A DNA stretch of 64,000 nt from Halichoerus grypus (taxonomy: Eukaryota; Chordata; Mammalia; Carnivora; Phocidae): NCBI RefSeq assembly GCF_964656455.1, contig NC_135720.1, positions 101,506,696 to 101,570,695 on the forward strand, read 5' to 3'. Each line of letters opens with the position of its first letter. Position 1 is the stretch's first letter. Made by a program: the position numbers and the translations under genes. Under the pieces are notes generated by a model, which did not search any database, was not told the DNA's origin, and saw nothing but the letters and a program-made list of their open reading frames with translations. Below, piece by piece: positions 1 through 9,530 of the stretch.

Positions 1-165
1 TTGATTCTATCTCTTAGTAGATGTGTAGCTTTGGGCAGGCCACTTGACTTCTCTCTGTAAAATGTGAATAAGAATTATATCCATTTCATGGAGTGGTGGA
101 GGGAATTAAAGCGTAGGAAAGCACCTACCAACTCATCTGGCATAGAGTACACACAATAAATATGC
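1..165 (+). repeat. MIR SINE, cut by the window edge
   Basis: The sequence follows the MIR core and 3' region: a TGTAGCTTTGGGCAGGCCACTT-like segment, then a CTGTAAAATG segment, ending with ACACAATAAATATG. The 5' part lies outside the window. It is diverged by many point changes, as expected for a mammalian-wide element. Confidence 0.75.
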
Positions 166-744
166 TTTATTTTTTTCTTCCTTACTCTAAACCCACTCTT
201 TTCCAAGATATAAAGTTATTCATAAAACAGTCATTGTTCATAATTTAGAACCATCCTGTTGACCCTCACATTTATACCTGATCATTATAACTTGCTCTTG
301 ATGAGAACTAGAAAGCAGGTCACACTTGATATTTTTCCTTTTGTTCCTGACTCCCATGAGACAAAAAAGACTTACTCCCAGTATGGGTGCCACTGAGGGA
401 GGGAGGGAGGGAGGGAAGGGATTCCCTGGGGACCATGCTTTTTGCTACTCCATGTGTTATAAGGACAAAGTTAGGATAAGTACTTATCAGGGATCCGTTA
501 TTGCATCTCCAGAACAAATGAAAATAGAGTTATTATAAATAAAAATGGAAGAAAGCAAATTAAAAAGTAAGGAAAATGTGGAAAAAGACAAAATTAGACT
601 GCTTAGATTGATAAGCCATCCTGATTATCCTGTGAGTGGCATGGCCTCAGTTGTATGAGACTGACCCATGCATGTTCCTAAATTAAGAATTAAAATCATA
701 GCATCATTAAATTTTAGGATTGGTGAGGACCTTAAAGATTGCCT
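166..744. other. Intron without recognised element; short GGGA run
   Basis: AT-rich intron sequence. A (GGGA)n simple repeat sits at about 395-420. A short segment near 698-740 (AGGACCTTAAAGATTG) recalls MIR-type sequence but is too short to call. No conserved reading frame was seen. Confidence 0.5.
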
Positions 745-749
745 GTGTT

Positions 750-925
750 TTCGCTACTCAGAGTGACATCCACTAACCCACAGCACCATCATCATCACCT
801 GGAGCATGCTAGAAATGCAGAGCCTCATTTAGACTGACTGAATCAGGATCTACGTTTCCACAAGATTCCCAGGTGATTCCATATGTACACAAAAGTCCAA
901 GAAACAATGGACCGGTCTGCACCCA
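750..925 (-). mobile_element. MER5-like hAT-Charlie relic
   Basis: The segment carries the internal phrases of MER5 in reverse: ATCACCTGGAGCATGCTAGA, CTGAATCAGGATCTACG and CCAGGTGATTCCATATG. The ends are eroded and no 8-bp target duplication could be fixed. It is a non-autonomous DNA transposon with no coding capacity. Confidence 0.65.
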
Positions 926-1280
926 TCCCATTTTCATGCAAGCTTCAAATCTGATATGCATATCTTATATTTCCATCTGACTCCCTGATAAAAAGTGTTC
1001 ATTGAAGCAATGAACAAGGTCGAAGACAGAACCCTTCAATATGCCTCTAAAAATTCTCTCAAGCCTCATCTGATATAGTGATTAAATCCGCATCTTGCTC
1101 AGTAATACAAATTAATGGAATTATTAACTATCATCCTCCAAAATGTTTTCTTCATCTTTTTTGCAGTAATACCATGAGAGACATTTTCTCTAGCATTTTA
1201 ATTGCATGATATATCATACATACGGAAGAATATATGGGCGACATGTATAGTTTAAAGCACAATTATCAAGCAAACACCAT

Positions 1281-1860
1281 GTAAACAGGACCAGGGTTAA
1301 AATATAAATCACCACCAGCAGCTCAGCATTCCTGTGGCAGCAGTTTCCAGCCATGTCCCCTTACCTCGAGTAATAATAACCACTAAGAGTGTGACTTCTA
1401 TGATCACCTCTTTCCCTTGTTTTCCTTTATAGTTTTTCTACCTAAGAATACATTCTTAAATAATACAATTATTTCCCCTGTTTTGAGCATTATATAAATG
1501 GAATTCTATGGTATATGTTCCTCACTAATCTCACTTAAACTTCTATTTGTGTGATTTATCCATGTCAATGTATTTAGCTTTGATTAGTTCCTTTTCATTG
1601 CTACATTGAGCATTCATTTCACTATTTATTCTAATATTCATAAGCATTTGGATTATTTGCTCTTTCGGGCCATTATAGCAGTTAACATCTGCATACATGT
1701 CTCCTGGTGCATGTGTGCAAAATTTGTCCAGGCTATGTAGCTAGGAGAGGAATCCCAGAGTCATGGAGTCTACATCTTCAACTTTACATAATAATGCCAA
1801 AACGTCTCCTAAAGTAGTTTGAGCAAGTTACATTTTGAAAGAAAAATTGAGTCCTGACAC
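1281..1860 (-). mobile_element. Old L1 fragment (L1M type), antisense
   Basis: Read on the plus strand it follows the antisense ORF2-end/3' region of old L1s: TATAAATGGAATTCTATGG, then TTTTCATTGCTACATTGAGC, ACATGTCTCCTGGTGCATG, GGAGAGGAATCCCAGAGTCA and TCTTCAACTTTACATAATAA. It is strongly diverged, with no poly-A or target duplication. No open frame remains. Confidence 0.75.
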
Positions 1861-1899
1861 TGCCCATAAGGACTTTTTCAGAGGCTGCCTTGATGGAGT

Positions 1900-2077
1900 C
1901 CAGGTGCCTTTAACTATGTCTTATTATTACACAGTTCTTCATGACATTTTGTCTTCTAATCATTGTTTAGGGAGTAGAATGAATCAGTGAGAAGTAAAAT
2001 TTTCATTGACTGCAAAGGGAGTTTATTCTGGTAATAGGTGGTGCCGACAGTAATGAGGGCTTGAGTGATGGATCTGC
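1900..2077 (+). repeat. Direct duplication, copy 1 (178 bp)
   Basis: This segment aligns without gaps to 4261-4438. By eye there are about 16 differences in 178 positions, mostly transitions, so identity is roughly 91%. Similarity stops abruptly at both ends. I do not recognise a repeat family in it. It is either a local duplication or two copies of an unrecognised repeat. Confidence 0.85.
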
Positions 2078-3430
2078 CATTCTCTGATACATCTATCTAT
2101 GACTCTGTAAAAAAGGAAAAAAAGCTCAAACCAGCATCTTGTTATCCCTACCTCTTATCTTAATGGCTCACCCAAATATCAGGCCTCAAATCAACATCAA
2201 TCTTTATAGAAGTGTGTGAGAAACTCATCTTTTCTTTTTTCAACCTAAATTCCATTTGCCCATTGCCAAGCTTACGATCCCTCTGTGGTCACTGTGGCTG
2301 CATCAGCATCACTGTTGGCAGCTCCGGGTCTCCTCCTCACGTTCTCTTGGAACAGCAGGTGGTAATTCACCCAGGTCAGCAGACAAACAATTTAGAGGCA
2401 TCATTCAATAATGTGTTTTATCATCTACTCCGTCCTCAGCCCCATTTCCTTTTTTCCCTATATCCTTCCCACCCCTTCATTCTCATGGAAAGAGAAGACA
2501 GAAACTTAGCAGTGGCTTTATTCTCCATTTTTTTCTTTTTGGTCAGCCACCAAGAGTTATATTCCTAGCCCAACACAGAGAGCCTGTTTCTTCTCTGATC
2601 TTCTTGGTCCAAAAAAGGAAAACAAAACAAGTCAAATATTCACAACAAACAAAAAGAACTTTTTCTTACCCTTAGCATTTGGTGCCTTATTTTAAATTTA
2701 GCCTTCTGAACATTATTCACATAGATCCATGATGTTCTTTTAAACTGTCTCCTTATTTACATTTTTGGACGTCTCCTTGTAAAAGGTAAGCTCATTGGAG
2801 AACATTCCTTGCCACCTCATTTCCTGTAGGATTCTCCCCTTTTCCTTCTTCAGTGCAATTATTTCTATTAGCATAGCCTGCGTGATATTTTTAAGACTTT
2901 TCCAACCTTTGAGATTTCTTTTTCTGTTATGGAGTTACATGTCATAGCTTCTGTCAACTTTTTCTTTGAAACTCTTGAAGTCTCCTTTCTGAAGTTCATA
3001 GTGCTTGTCTGATAAGCCCAAGCTTGATCAGAATGAGATTTTTTTTAAAAGAAGAAAAGAAAAAAAAACCCACAAATTTGTGTACACTTCCTTTATGATA
3101 AAAGGACCCTTGGCTTCTAGAGTGTGTGTCCCTCTACATTTCTTCAGTGTGACATGTTTAAGTGCTTTCTTACTTCCTCATCTTTGCACTTTGATGTTTT
3201 CTCCTGGGTGCCTGTGAGCCTCAGTCTGTCTTGTTAGCACAACCTCTTTCTCCTTACATTTTAGTCTCTCTTGATCCCCTTCTTTTAGCCATCTCTCTAC
3301 TAATATACACATACTTAATTTCTTGGGAACTAAAAAAAAATTCAACTTCTTATCATGTTTCTGATGTGAAGTTTGACTCATCGCCATCAAGCTGACATCA
3401 CAAGCTCAGGAGAAAGAAGTTCTTCTAGGG
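2078..3430. other. Unassigned pyrimidine-rich intron stretch
   Basis: The stretch is T/C-rich on the plus strand with several A- and T-runs (for example near 2110 and 3046-3070). It holds a few short open frames that show no family resemblance. It might include an eroded retroelement in antisense, but I cannot name one. Confidence 0.4.
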
Positions 3431-3603
3431 CAGTGGTTCTCAAGCTTGAGTGTGCATCAGACTCATCTAAGGGCTTATTATTAAAACACACATTGCTGGG
3501 CCCTACTCCCTAAGTTTTTGATTCAGAGAATTTGCAATTCTCCCAATTTTTCAGGTGATGTTGATGCTGCTGATTTAGAGGACACACTTGGAAAACCACA
3601 GTG
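3431..3603 (+). mobile_element. MER5-like hAT-Charlie element
   Basis: It begins with the characteristic terminal CAGTGGTTCTCAAGCTTGAG and ends with GGAAAACCACAGTG, the eroded inverted terminus. In between are TGCATCAGACTCATC, ACATTGCTGGGCCCTACTCC and AGGTGATGTTGATGCTGCTG. The length fits the roughly 180-bp family. The expected 8-bp target duplication is not visible. Confidence 0.8.
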
Positions 3604-3673
3604 AAATATAATCTTCTGAAGGATTGATTTTCCTAATTCAGATTAACCCAACTTATCCTCATACTTCATTATT

Positions 3674-3900
3674 AGAAATGGTAGAGTTTGGGGCGCCTGG
3701 GTGGCTCAGTTGGTTAAGCGACTGCCTTCGGCTCAGGTCATGGTCCTGGAGTCCCGGGATCGAGTCCCGCATCGGGCTCCCTGCTCGGCAGGAAGTCTGC
3801 TTCTCCCTCTCCCGCTCCCCCGTCTTGTGCTCTCTCTCTCTCTCAAATAAATAAAGAAAATCTTTAAAAAAAAAAAAAGAAAAAGAAATGGTAGAGTTTG
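3674..3900 (+). mobile_element. Can-SINE with 17-bp target duplication
   Basis: The SINE body is 3691-3883, with head GGGCGCCTGGGTGGCTCAGT and the 'TTGGTTAAGCGACTGCC / CCTGGAGTCCCGGGATCGAG' subtype. An interrupted A-tail ends it. The target duplication AGAAATGGTAGAGTTTG is perfect at 3674-3690 and 3884-3900. The tRNA-derived head holds the RNA polymerase III promoter; the element has no coding capacity. Confidence 0.95.
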
Positions 3901-4260
3901 AGCTGTTCATGTGGAATCACGTGTTACCCTCTTCCAAGTAAGTGTTTCAGTGGTATATGTATGAGGAAAAAATCATGATATTTCAACACATTTCTCTGCA
4001 AAATGAAGAGATTGTTATTTATTCACCACCACACAGACAACAAGAAAAAGGATGATTTGAAGAATAAAAGTAAAGAAAAAGCAGTTACCTTTTGCATTTG
4101 ATACACATTTTAGGGCACAAGAACGGTACGGCATCAGGAAGTGGTTTGACTCTTTGAGAAATATGTCTTCCCCTTTTCTGAGGGGAGGGTGGATGCAGAG
4201 AGTGTGTAACAATTCTGGAAAGGAAGGTACTTCGCTGTCTCTGATAAGGTAGCTCACTGC

Positions 4261-4438
4261 CCAGATACCTTTAACTACATCTTATTATTACTCAGTTCTT
4301 CACGACATTTTGTCTTCTAATCATTATTTAGGGAGTAAGATGAGTCAGTGAGAAGTAAAATTTTCACTGACTGCAAGGGGAGTTTATTCTGATAAGAGGT
4401 GGTGCTGACAGTAATGAGGGCTTGAGTGATGGGTCTGC
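4261..4438 (+). repeat. Direct duplication, copy 2 (178 bp)
   Basis: Partner of 1900-2077, same orientation, 2361 bp further on. Both copies contain TTTGTCTTCTAATCATT and CAGTAATGAGGGCTTGAGTG. Equal length without indels suggests a relatively recent or constrained duplication compared with the old repeats around it. Confidence 0.85.
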
Positions 4439-6046
4439 TGACAGATCTGGAAACGTGCACAGTGTGCCAACGTTCAGAAGTGAAAGAAACAGCAAAGGAG
4501 TAAGGAACAGTCCACCCAAAGATCCCTTTTATCTTACCCCAACACTCTCCCTGTTACACTTTTCAAGTGGTTTTAATATTACAAACCTCCATTCAAATAT
4601 GAATGATACTATAATTCTCTGAAACCATAAAAATGTATTTTAAAAATGTAACGCTTTCCCACCCTCAGCTTTGTCCTGTAAGATGTGAGCCAAAACATCA
4701 CTGGGTCATCTTCATTTTTGTCAAGGAGCTTAAGACAATGCAGTGCAACCGACTGCTGATCTTTATGTCGAGGCCTTAATCCTACTCCCTTTTGGTGAGA
4801 CCCGTATCCCGGGTTCTGCATTCACAATCACACGCGGTCGCCTAGTAATGAATGTCCCTCCACATCTCTCTTTATCCAAAGGTGCCATCACTGAGGTCAA
4901 AACCTGCCTACTAAATACTTGCCATTTTAGGTCATATGCACCTGTGGGGTTTTTGTTTTGTTTTATTTGTGTTTCTTAATAAAATGACAATGACTATTGT
5001 ATCTGCCACACAAAAGAAATCCCACAACTAATTTTAGTCAGAAGAGTACAGTATACTTAAGCGGTCTCTTTTTCTCCAACATCCAGTATCCCAGGATTGT
5101 CTACAAAATGTAGTGCCCCCCTGAGCAGGCCCACAGTTCCTAAAGGGGTACCTCATGTTTGACTCCTCAAAACCTACTTTTTTAATGGGTCTGTCTTTCA
5201 GGCTCTTGCTCTCTGCTTTCCAAGGTAACAGATTGCTGCTCTGGGCTGACCTGCTAGTGAGAAAGAAATAGCATCCACACTCATCATTCCCATCCAGAAT
5301 TGATATTCTTAAGGGTGATTTTCTGGGGAATGTTGCCCCCGCTCCTTTTGTTGTCTAACACACAGCAATAGCACCTCATGGTAAGAATTTCAGGCCCAAG
5401 TAAGAGGTACAAGCAAGGCTATGGAAATCAGTGGAACAGACATTTGAGAGAAGGCAGAAACCATGTAAATACACCTGGGTCTCGTCCAGCTTCCATTCTG
5501 ACATAAAGAGAAAAATATGAATGACCTGGATCCCATCCATCTGCCTGCTGCTTTAATGTCTTGCTCTTCTCTACTGTTATGATCCAGCAGTACAAGTCTC
5601 CACACATCTGGAGAAAGAGTTTCTGGAAAGCATACTATTTCTTCATGCCCACCATTGCTGCCTGGGCATTGAGAAAGGCCATGCACATGGCCTGGGGTGT
5701 TGTTTGCAATGTGAGCAAACTAACTTCACACTAAATCCACAGGTCAAAAAAGGTAAAGTTCTGTATCTCTGCTCAGGAGGTACAGGCAGGACAATGCTCC
5801 CTGAGAGGTTTGTTGTTTAAGTCGGATAGAGGCCAGCTGTCATATGGCTGAACAGTGATGGAAGAGAGACTTTGGTACAGGACTTCTAAGTTATAAAGTC
5901 ACTTAGTTTTCTTTAGAGTCACAGATAGAAGAGAACACTGGGCTCCAAAGATTAATAAAAAGAATGGAAATAGTACAGAGCATCCCATTTTTTCCAGAGG
6001 CTCTTGGGCTTCTCACTCCCAGCTTCCTGCCATGTCCACAAACATA
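4439..6046. other. Unassigned intron sequence
   Basis: No known element or gene was recognised. Short open frames occur on both strands (for example 4743-4979 plus and 5390-5686 minus), but they have no start context, family motif or splice support. A TTAATAAAATGACAATGAC segment near 4977 is not followed by an A-tract. Confidence 0.45.
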
Positions 6047-6766
6047 CAGTGGTCTCCCCCCACCCCCAACTTCCCATCCCTGGTTTCACTTTCTGCAGTT
6101 TCAATGTCCTGCAGTTTCAGGTCCCCGTAGTCAACCAGTCTGAAAGCAGATGATCCTCCTTCTGACAAATCATCAGAAGCAGGGGCACCTGAGTGGCTCA
6201 GTCGGTTGAGTATCCGACTCTTTGATTTCAGCTCAGGTCATGATCTCAGGGTCATGAGATCAAGCCCTGCATGGGGCTCCATGCTCAGCAAGGAGTGTGC
6301 CTGAGATTCTCTCCTCTTTCTGCAACCCCCACTCACCGCATTCTGCATTCTCATGCATCCTTTCTCTCTCTCTAAAATAAAATAAATCTTTTAAAAAAAG
6401 GTCAATAACAGCCTAATGTTACATCACAAAGCCTGTGTCATTCCCCTCACTTCATCTCATCACGAGGGCATGTTATTATCTCACTCATCACAAGAAGAAG
6501 GGTGAGTACGGTACAGTAAGATATTTTGAGGGACAGAGCACATTCACATACTTCTATTATACTATATTGTTATAATTGTTCTATTTTATTAGTAGTTATT
6601 GTTGTTGCTCTCTTACTGTACCTAATTTATGAATTAAGTTTTATCATAGGTATTTAAGCATAGGAAAAAACATAGTGTATGTAGAATAGAGTTCAACGCT
6701 ATCTGTGGTTTCAGGCATCCACTGGGGCTCTGGGTATGTGGCCCCTGTGGATAATGGGGACTACTG
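6047..6766. mobile_element. Tigger-family (Tc1/mariner) element split by a SINE
   Basis: The left terminus CAGTGGTCTCCCCCC and the right terminus GGGGACTACTG form inverted ends, each flanked by the TA duplication (6045-6046 and 6767-6768). Inside are GCAGATGATCCTCCTTCTGA, AAGAAGAAGGGTGAGTACGG and TTAAGCATAGGAAAAAACAT, typical of the non-autonomous Tigger group with CAGTAGTCCCC ends. A Can-SINE at 6182-6400 interrupts it; without that the element is about 500 bp. No transposase remains. Confidence 0.8.
6182..6400 (+). mobile_element. Old Can-SINE inside the Tigger element
   Basis: The head is GGGGCACCTGAGTGGCTCAG, followed by TCAGCTCAGGTCATGATCTC and an AAAATAAAATAAATC tail with a short A-run. 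It is more diverged than the other copies and its target duplication is no longer clear. It post-dates the Tigger element it sits in. Confidence 0.85.
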
Positions 6767-6768
6767 TA

Positions 6769-7182
6769 AATATAAAAGATTCTCCTAATTATAACATTCT
6801 AGATCCACAGTTTCCAGCAAATCAGATTTCCCATGATACTGGTGGGAGGTTTAGCTACATAACCTCTGAGAGATGATTATTGCCTAGAAGCTGATTCCAA
6901 ACTCCAGAATTTCATATGTAAATTAGGCCATTTGGTTTCTTTATGTACTCATAACCCTGTCTTTTTCTATTCAGAAAAGATACACAATTCAAAAAGAAAA
7001 AAATTGAGCTGATAAAGTACATACCACTCTTTGTTCAATGGAAGATTTTTAAGAAGATACTCTATCGTAGGCAATTACAAAACAAAACAAAATAAAAATA
7101 TTGAACACTTTATTCTGCCTTCAAGGAGTTTCCAATAAAGAAGGGGAGAAACAAAAATAATGAAAATACCATATAGTGATTA
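6769..7182. other. Unassigned AT-rich intron
   Basis: No repeat or gene was recognised. A run of AACAAAACAAAAT near 7080 is low-complexity only. Confidence 0.45.
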
Positions 7183-7407
7183 AAAATATTATTTGAGGGC
7201 GCCTGGGTGGCTCAGTTGGTTAAGCGACTGCCTTCGGCTCGGGTCATGATCCTGGAGTCCCAGGATCGAGTCCCGCATCGGGCTCCCTGCTCAGCGGGGA
7301 GCCTGCTTCGCCCTCTGACCCTCCCCCCTCTCATGCTCTCTCTCTCTATCTCATTCTCTCTCTCAAATAAATAAATAAAATCTTAAAAAAAAAAAATGTT
7401 ATTTGAG
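7183..7407 (+). mobile_element. Can-SINE with imperfect target duplication
   Basis: The body is 7198-7392, the same subtype as the copy at 3691 (GGTTAAGCGACTGCC, CTGGAGTCCCAGGATCGAG) with an extended CTCTCTCTATCTCATTCTC pyrimidine region. The TTATTTGAG duplication is exact at 7189-7197 and 7399-7407 and extends leftwards with one mismatch. Confidence 0.93.
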
Positions 7408-7789
7408 CAATCCAGAAAATGCCATAAGACTTCAGAGGAAAGAGCTTTCTTCCAGTTTAAGGTTCTTTAAATTTTTGATGTTGGTTCTTTTTGTTTACCA
7501 AATATAAGAAACTCTCTTGCAAATAAGTTGACATGTCTCAGACAATTCTGAAGTTCCCTCAGAGATATCGTGGCTTTAATGATCATATTGATCCAACTGG
7601 AAAACCTGACCATGTGATTATTTTATTATAAGCAGCAAATGTACTTAGTTGTTAAAATTATTCTTAATGCAATGTGCTATTCCTTCACGATAGGAGATCA
7701 TCTCGTTATTTCTTTATTATTTAATTTAACTTGTGTCTAAACAAGGTGCTGCTATGCCATATTAAGTTAGAATTTGGAACTTCCCCGCC

Positions 7790-7820
<31 letters not shown>

Positions 7821-8082
7821 ACACCCCAACGGCATGCAGCTATTTCCTTGCTTAAAATATACTGCTGACTCAGGTGGCCTTGATGATCAAGCTCTCTTTT
7901 ACAAATAATTCTCAGCATATTCAATGACCTAATCTAACACAACTCTTCATGACTAGTTCTGTCTTCACAGATGTCTGGCTGTGAAACAGGAAATTTGTGA
8001 GGTCACCTCTAAGTATTCTCTTTATATTGCACCCAGCAAGGGAGCAAAGGAGAGTGTGAGTGTGTGTGTGTGTGTGTGTTTT
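7408..8082. other. Intron with two dinucleotide repeats
   Basis: The stretch holds an (AC)n microsatellite at 7791-7824 (one T interruption) and a (TG)n at about 8056-8079, 230 bp apart. They are opposite in strand sense, so each could pair with the other. The rest has no recognised element. Confidence 0.7.
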
Positions 8083-8305
8083 AATACTCACTTCTTTTTT
8101 TTTTTTTTTTAAAGATTTTATTTATTTACTTGAGAGAGAGAGAGAGAGCACATGAAAGGAGGGAGGGTCAGAGGGAGAAGCAGACTCCCTGCTGAGCAGG
8201 GAGCCCGATGCGGGACTCGATCCTGGGACTCCAGGATCATGACCTGAGCCGAAGGCAGTCGCTTAACCAACTGAGCCACCCAGGCGCCCAATACTCACTT
8301 CTTTT
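8083..8305 (-). mobile_element. Can-SINE, antisense, 16-bp target duplication
   Basis: The body is 8099-8289: a T-run, AAAGATTTTATTTATTTAC, a (GA)n stretch, then GAGCCACCCAGGCGCCC at the head end. AATACTCACTTCTTTT repeats exactly at 8083-8098 and 8290-8305. It shares the CTGGGACTCCAGGATCATG subtype mark with the copies at 3691 and 7198. Confidence 0.95.
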
Positions 8306-9039
8306 AACTATGCCTTTTTTTCTTTTAAATGTCTGGAATAAATTTTCTGGAATCTGTCATTACTATATGCCACGCACATGGTCCAAAGAAGTCTCTGCTT
8401 CTGTAGAGAATAACCAAGTCAAGGACAGAGGGTACATCCTTATAATGAAATGCAAATTTCTAATTAAAAGGCAAATCCTTCATCTCAAAAGGTTGAACAG
8501 GATACAACTTCACTTGACTGGCGGGAATTTCCTATTAAAGCACTGAAAAAATATTCCAACTGAAGACTATTCTTTGGAGCTGAACCACTTTCATTTCAAT
8601 GAATTGGAACATTTGAGTGTACTGTAAGCCCATGTCCTACAAAAATTTATTCTGAGATAATTAAACGAATGTCAGCAAATGGGTTGCCGTCCATTATAAT
8701 TCCTCCTTTCTTTAATATTTTTGTCCCATCAGAGTTGGTGAAATGTTTCATCAACATACGTAGTCTCTGCAAAAGAAGCTGGCTATTTTTCTGCATTGTT
8801 TGCCTTTTAATGAATTTCCTGACACTATTTTCTTCATTCTTATGGATTCTTCCCCCAGCTTCTAGTCTTCCCACATTATTCACTCTCTGGACAAGTGTGG
8901 CCTTAGATCAAGCTCTTAATGTGTATATCTTTGAAGTATTCATCTCTAGCCTCTGTCTTAAGCAATGTATTCCTTTGTAAGTATCTCCAACTTGATGTTT
9001 TTCAGGTACCTAAAACTCAAAATATTGCGCTCAATTCCA
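8306..9039. other. Unassigned intron
   Basis: The sequence is AT-rich with several chance open frames on both strands between 8647 and 8980. None shows a recognisable motif. Confidence 0.4.
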
Positions 9040-9530
9040 GCTCTCCCAGCCCCACACAAGGAGTCTTTGGGTTGGCGAGGACGGTACGCCAGGTTCCTGA
9101 GCCACACTGTGGGGTCCTCATTCACTGCTCGCTTCTTTCCTTCATTTCTCATATGCACGCAGTCACCCAGTCCTATCCATTGTACTTCTTAAACATCCCT
9201 TTATTAACTCTTTCGCTTCTCTCTGTTACCACTTGCTCATTTTAGGGATTCTTTATCTCTCACCTGAAAGTATATTGGAACCTCCTCATCAATCAATGCC
9301 AATCAACACTGTTGTAAAATCCCAACACGTGCACACATATGCATGCATGCATTTCAGACAGTTCTTCATATTGTTATCAGAGGGAACTTCTAACATCTAT
9401 CTCATCGGGTCCCTTCTTGTTTTAAAGATTGTCAATGGCAACCCTTCCAAATTCCTTCAGATGGTACACAAGACCCTTCTGATGTCTCCCTTGGGTTTAT
9501 CTTCTTTTCTGTTCTGGATGAGAAATAACA
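9040..9530 (+). mobile_element. L2 LINE fragment, sense
   Basis: Weak but continuous resemblance to the L2 reverse-transcriptase 3' region: TTCCTTCATTTCTCATATGC, GTCACCCAGTCCTATCCATT, then the TTTTAAAGATTGTCAATGGC / AATTCCTTCAGATGGTACAC segment that in L2 encodes LLK..LQWLP. The frame is broken. A chance open frame at 9233-9688 overlaps it and is not a gene. Confidence 0.5.

Noticed and set aside
3691..3780. tRNA-like head of the Can-SINEs as a tRNA gene
   Set aside because: It is the tRNA-derived part of the SINE; it does not fold into a complete tRNA and continues into the SINE body.
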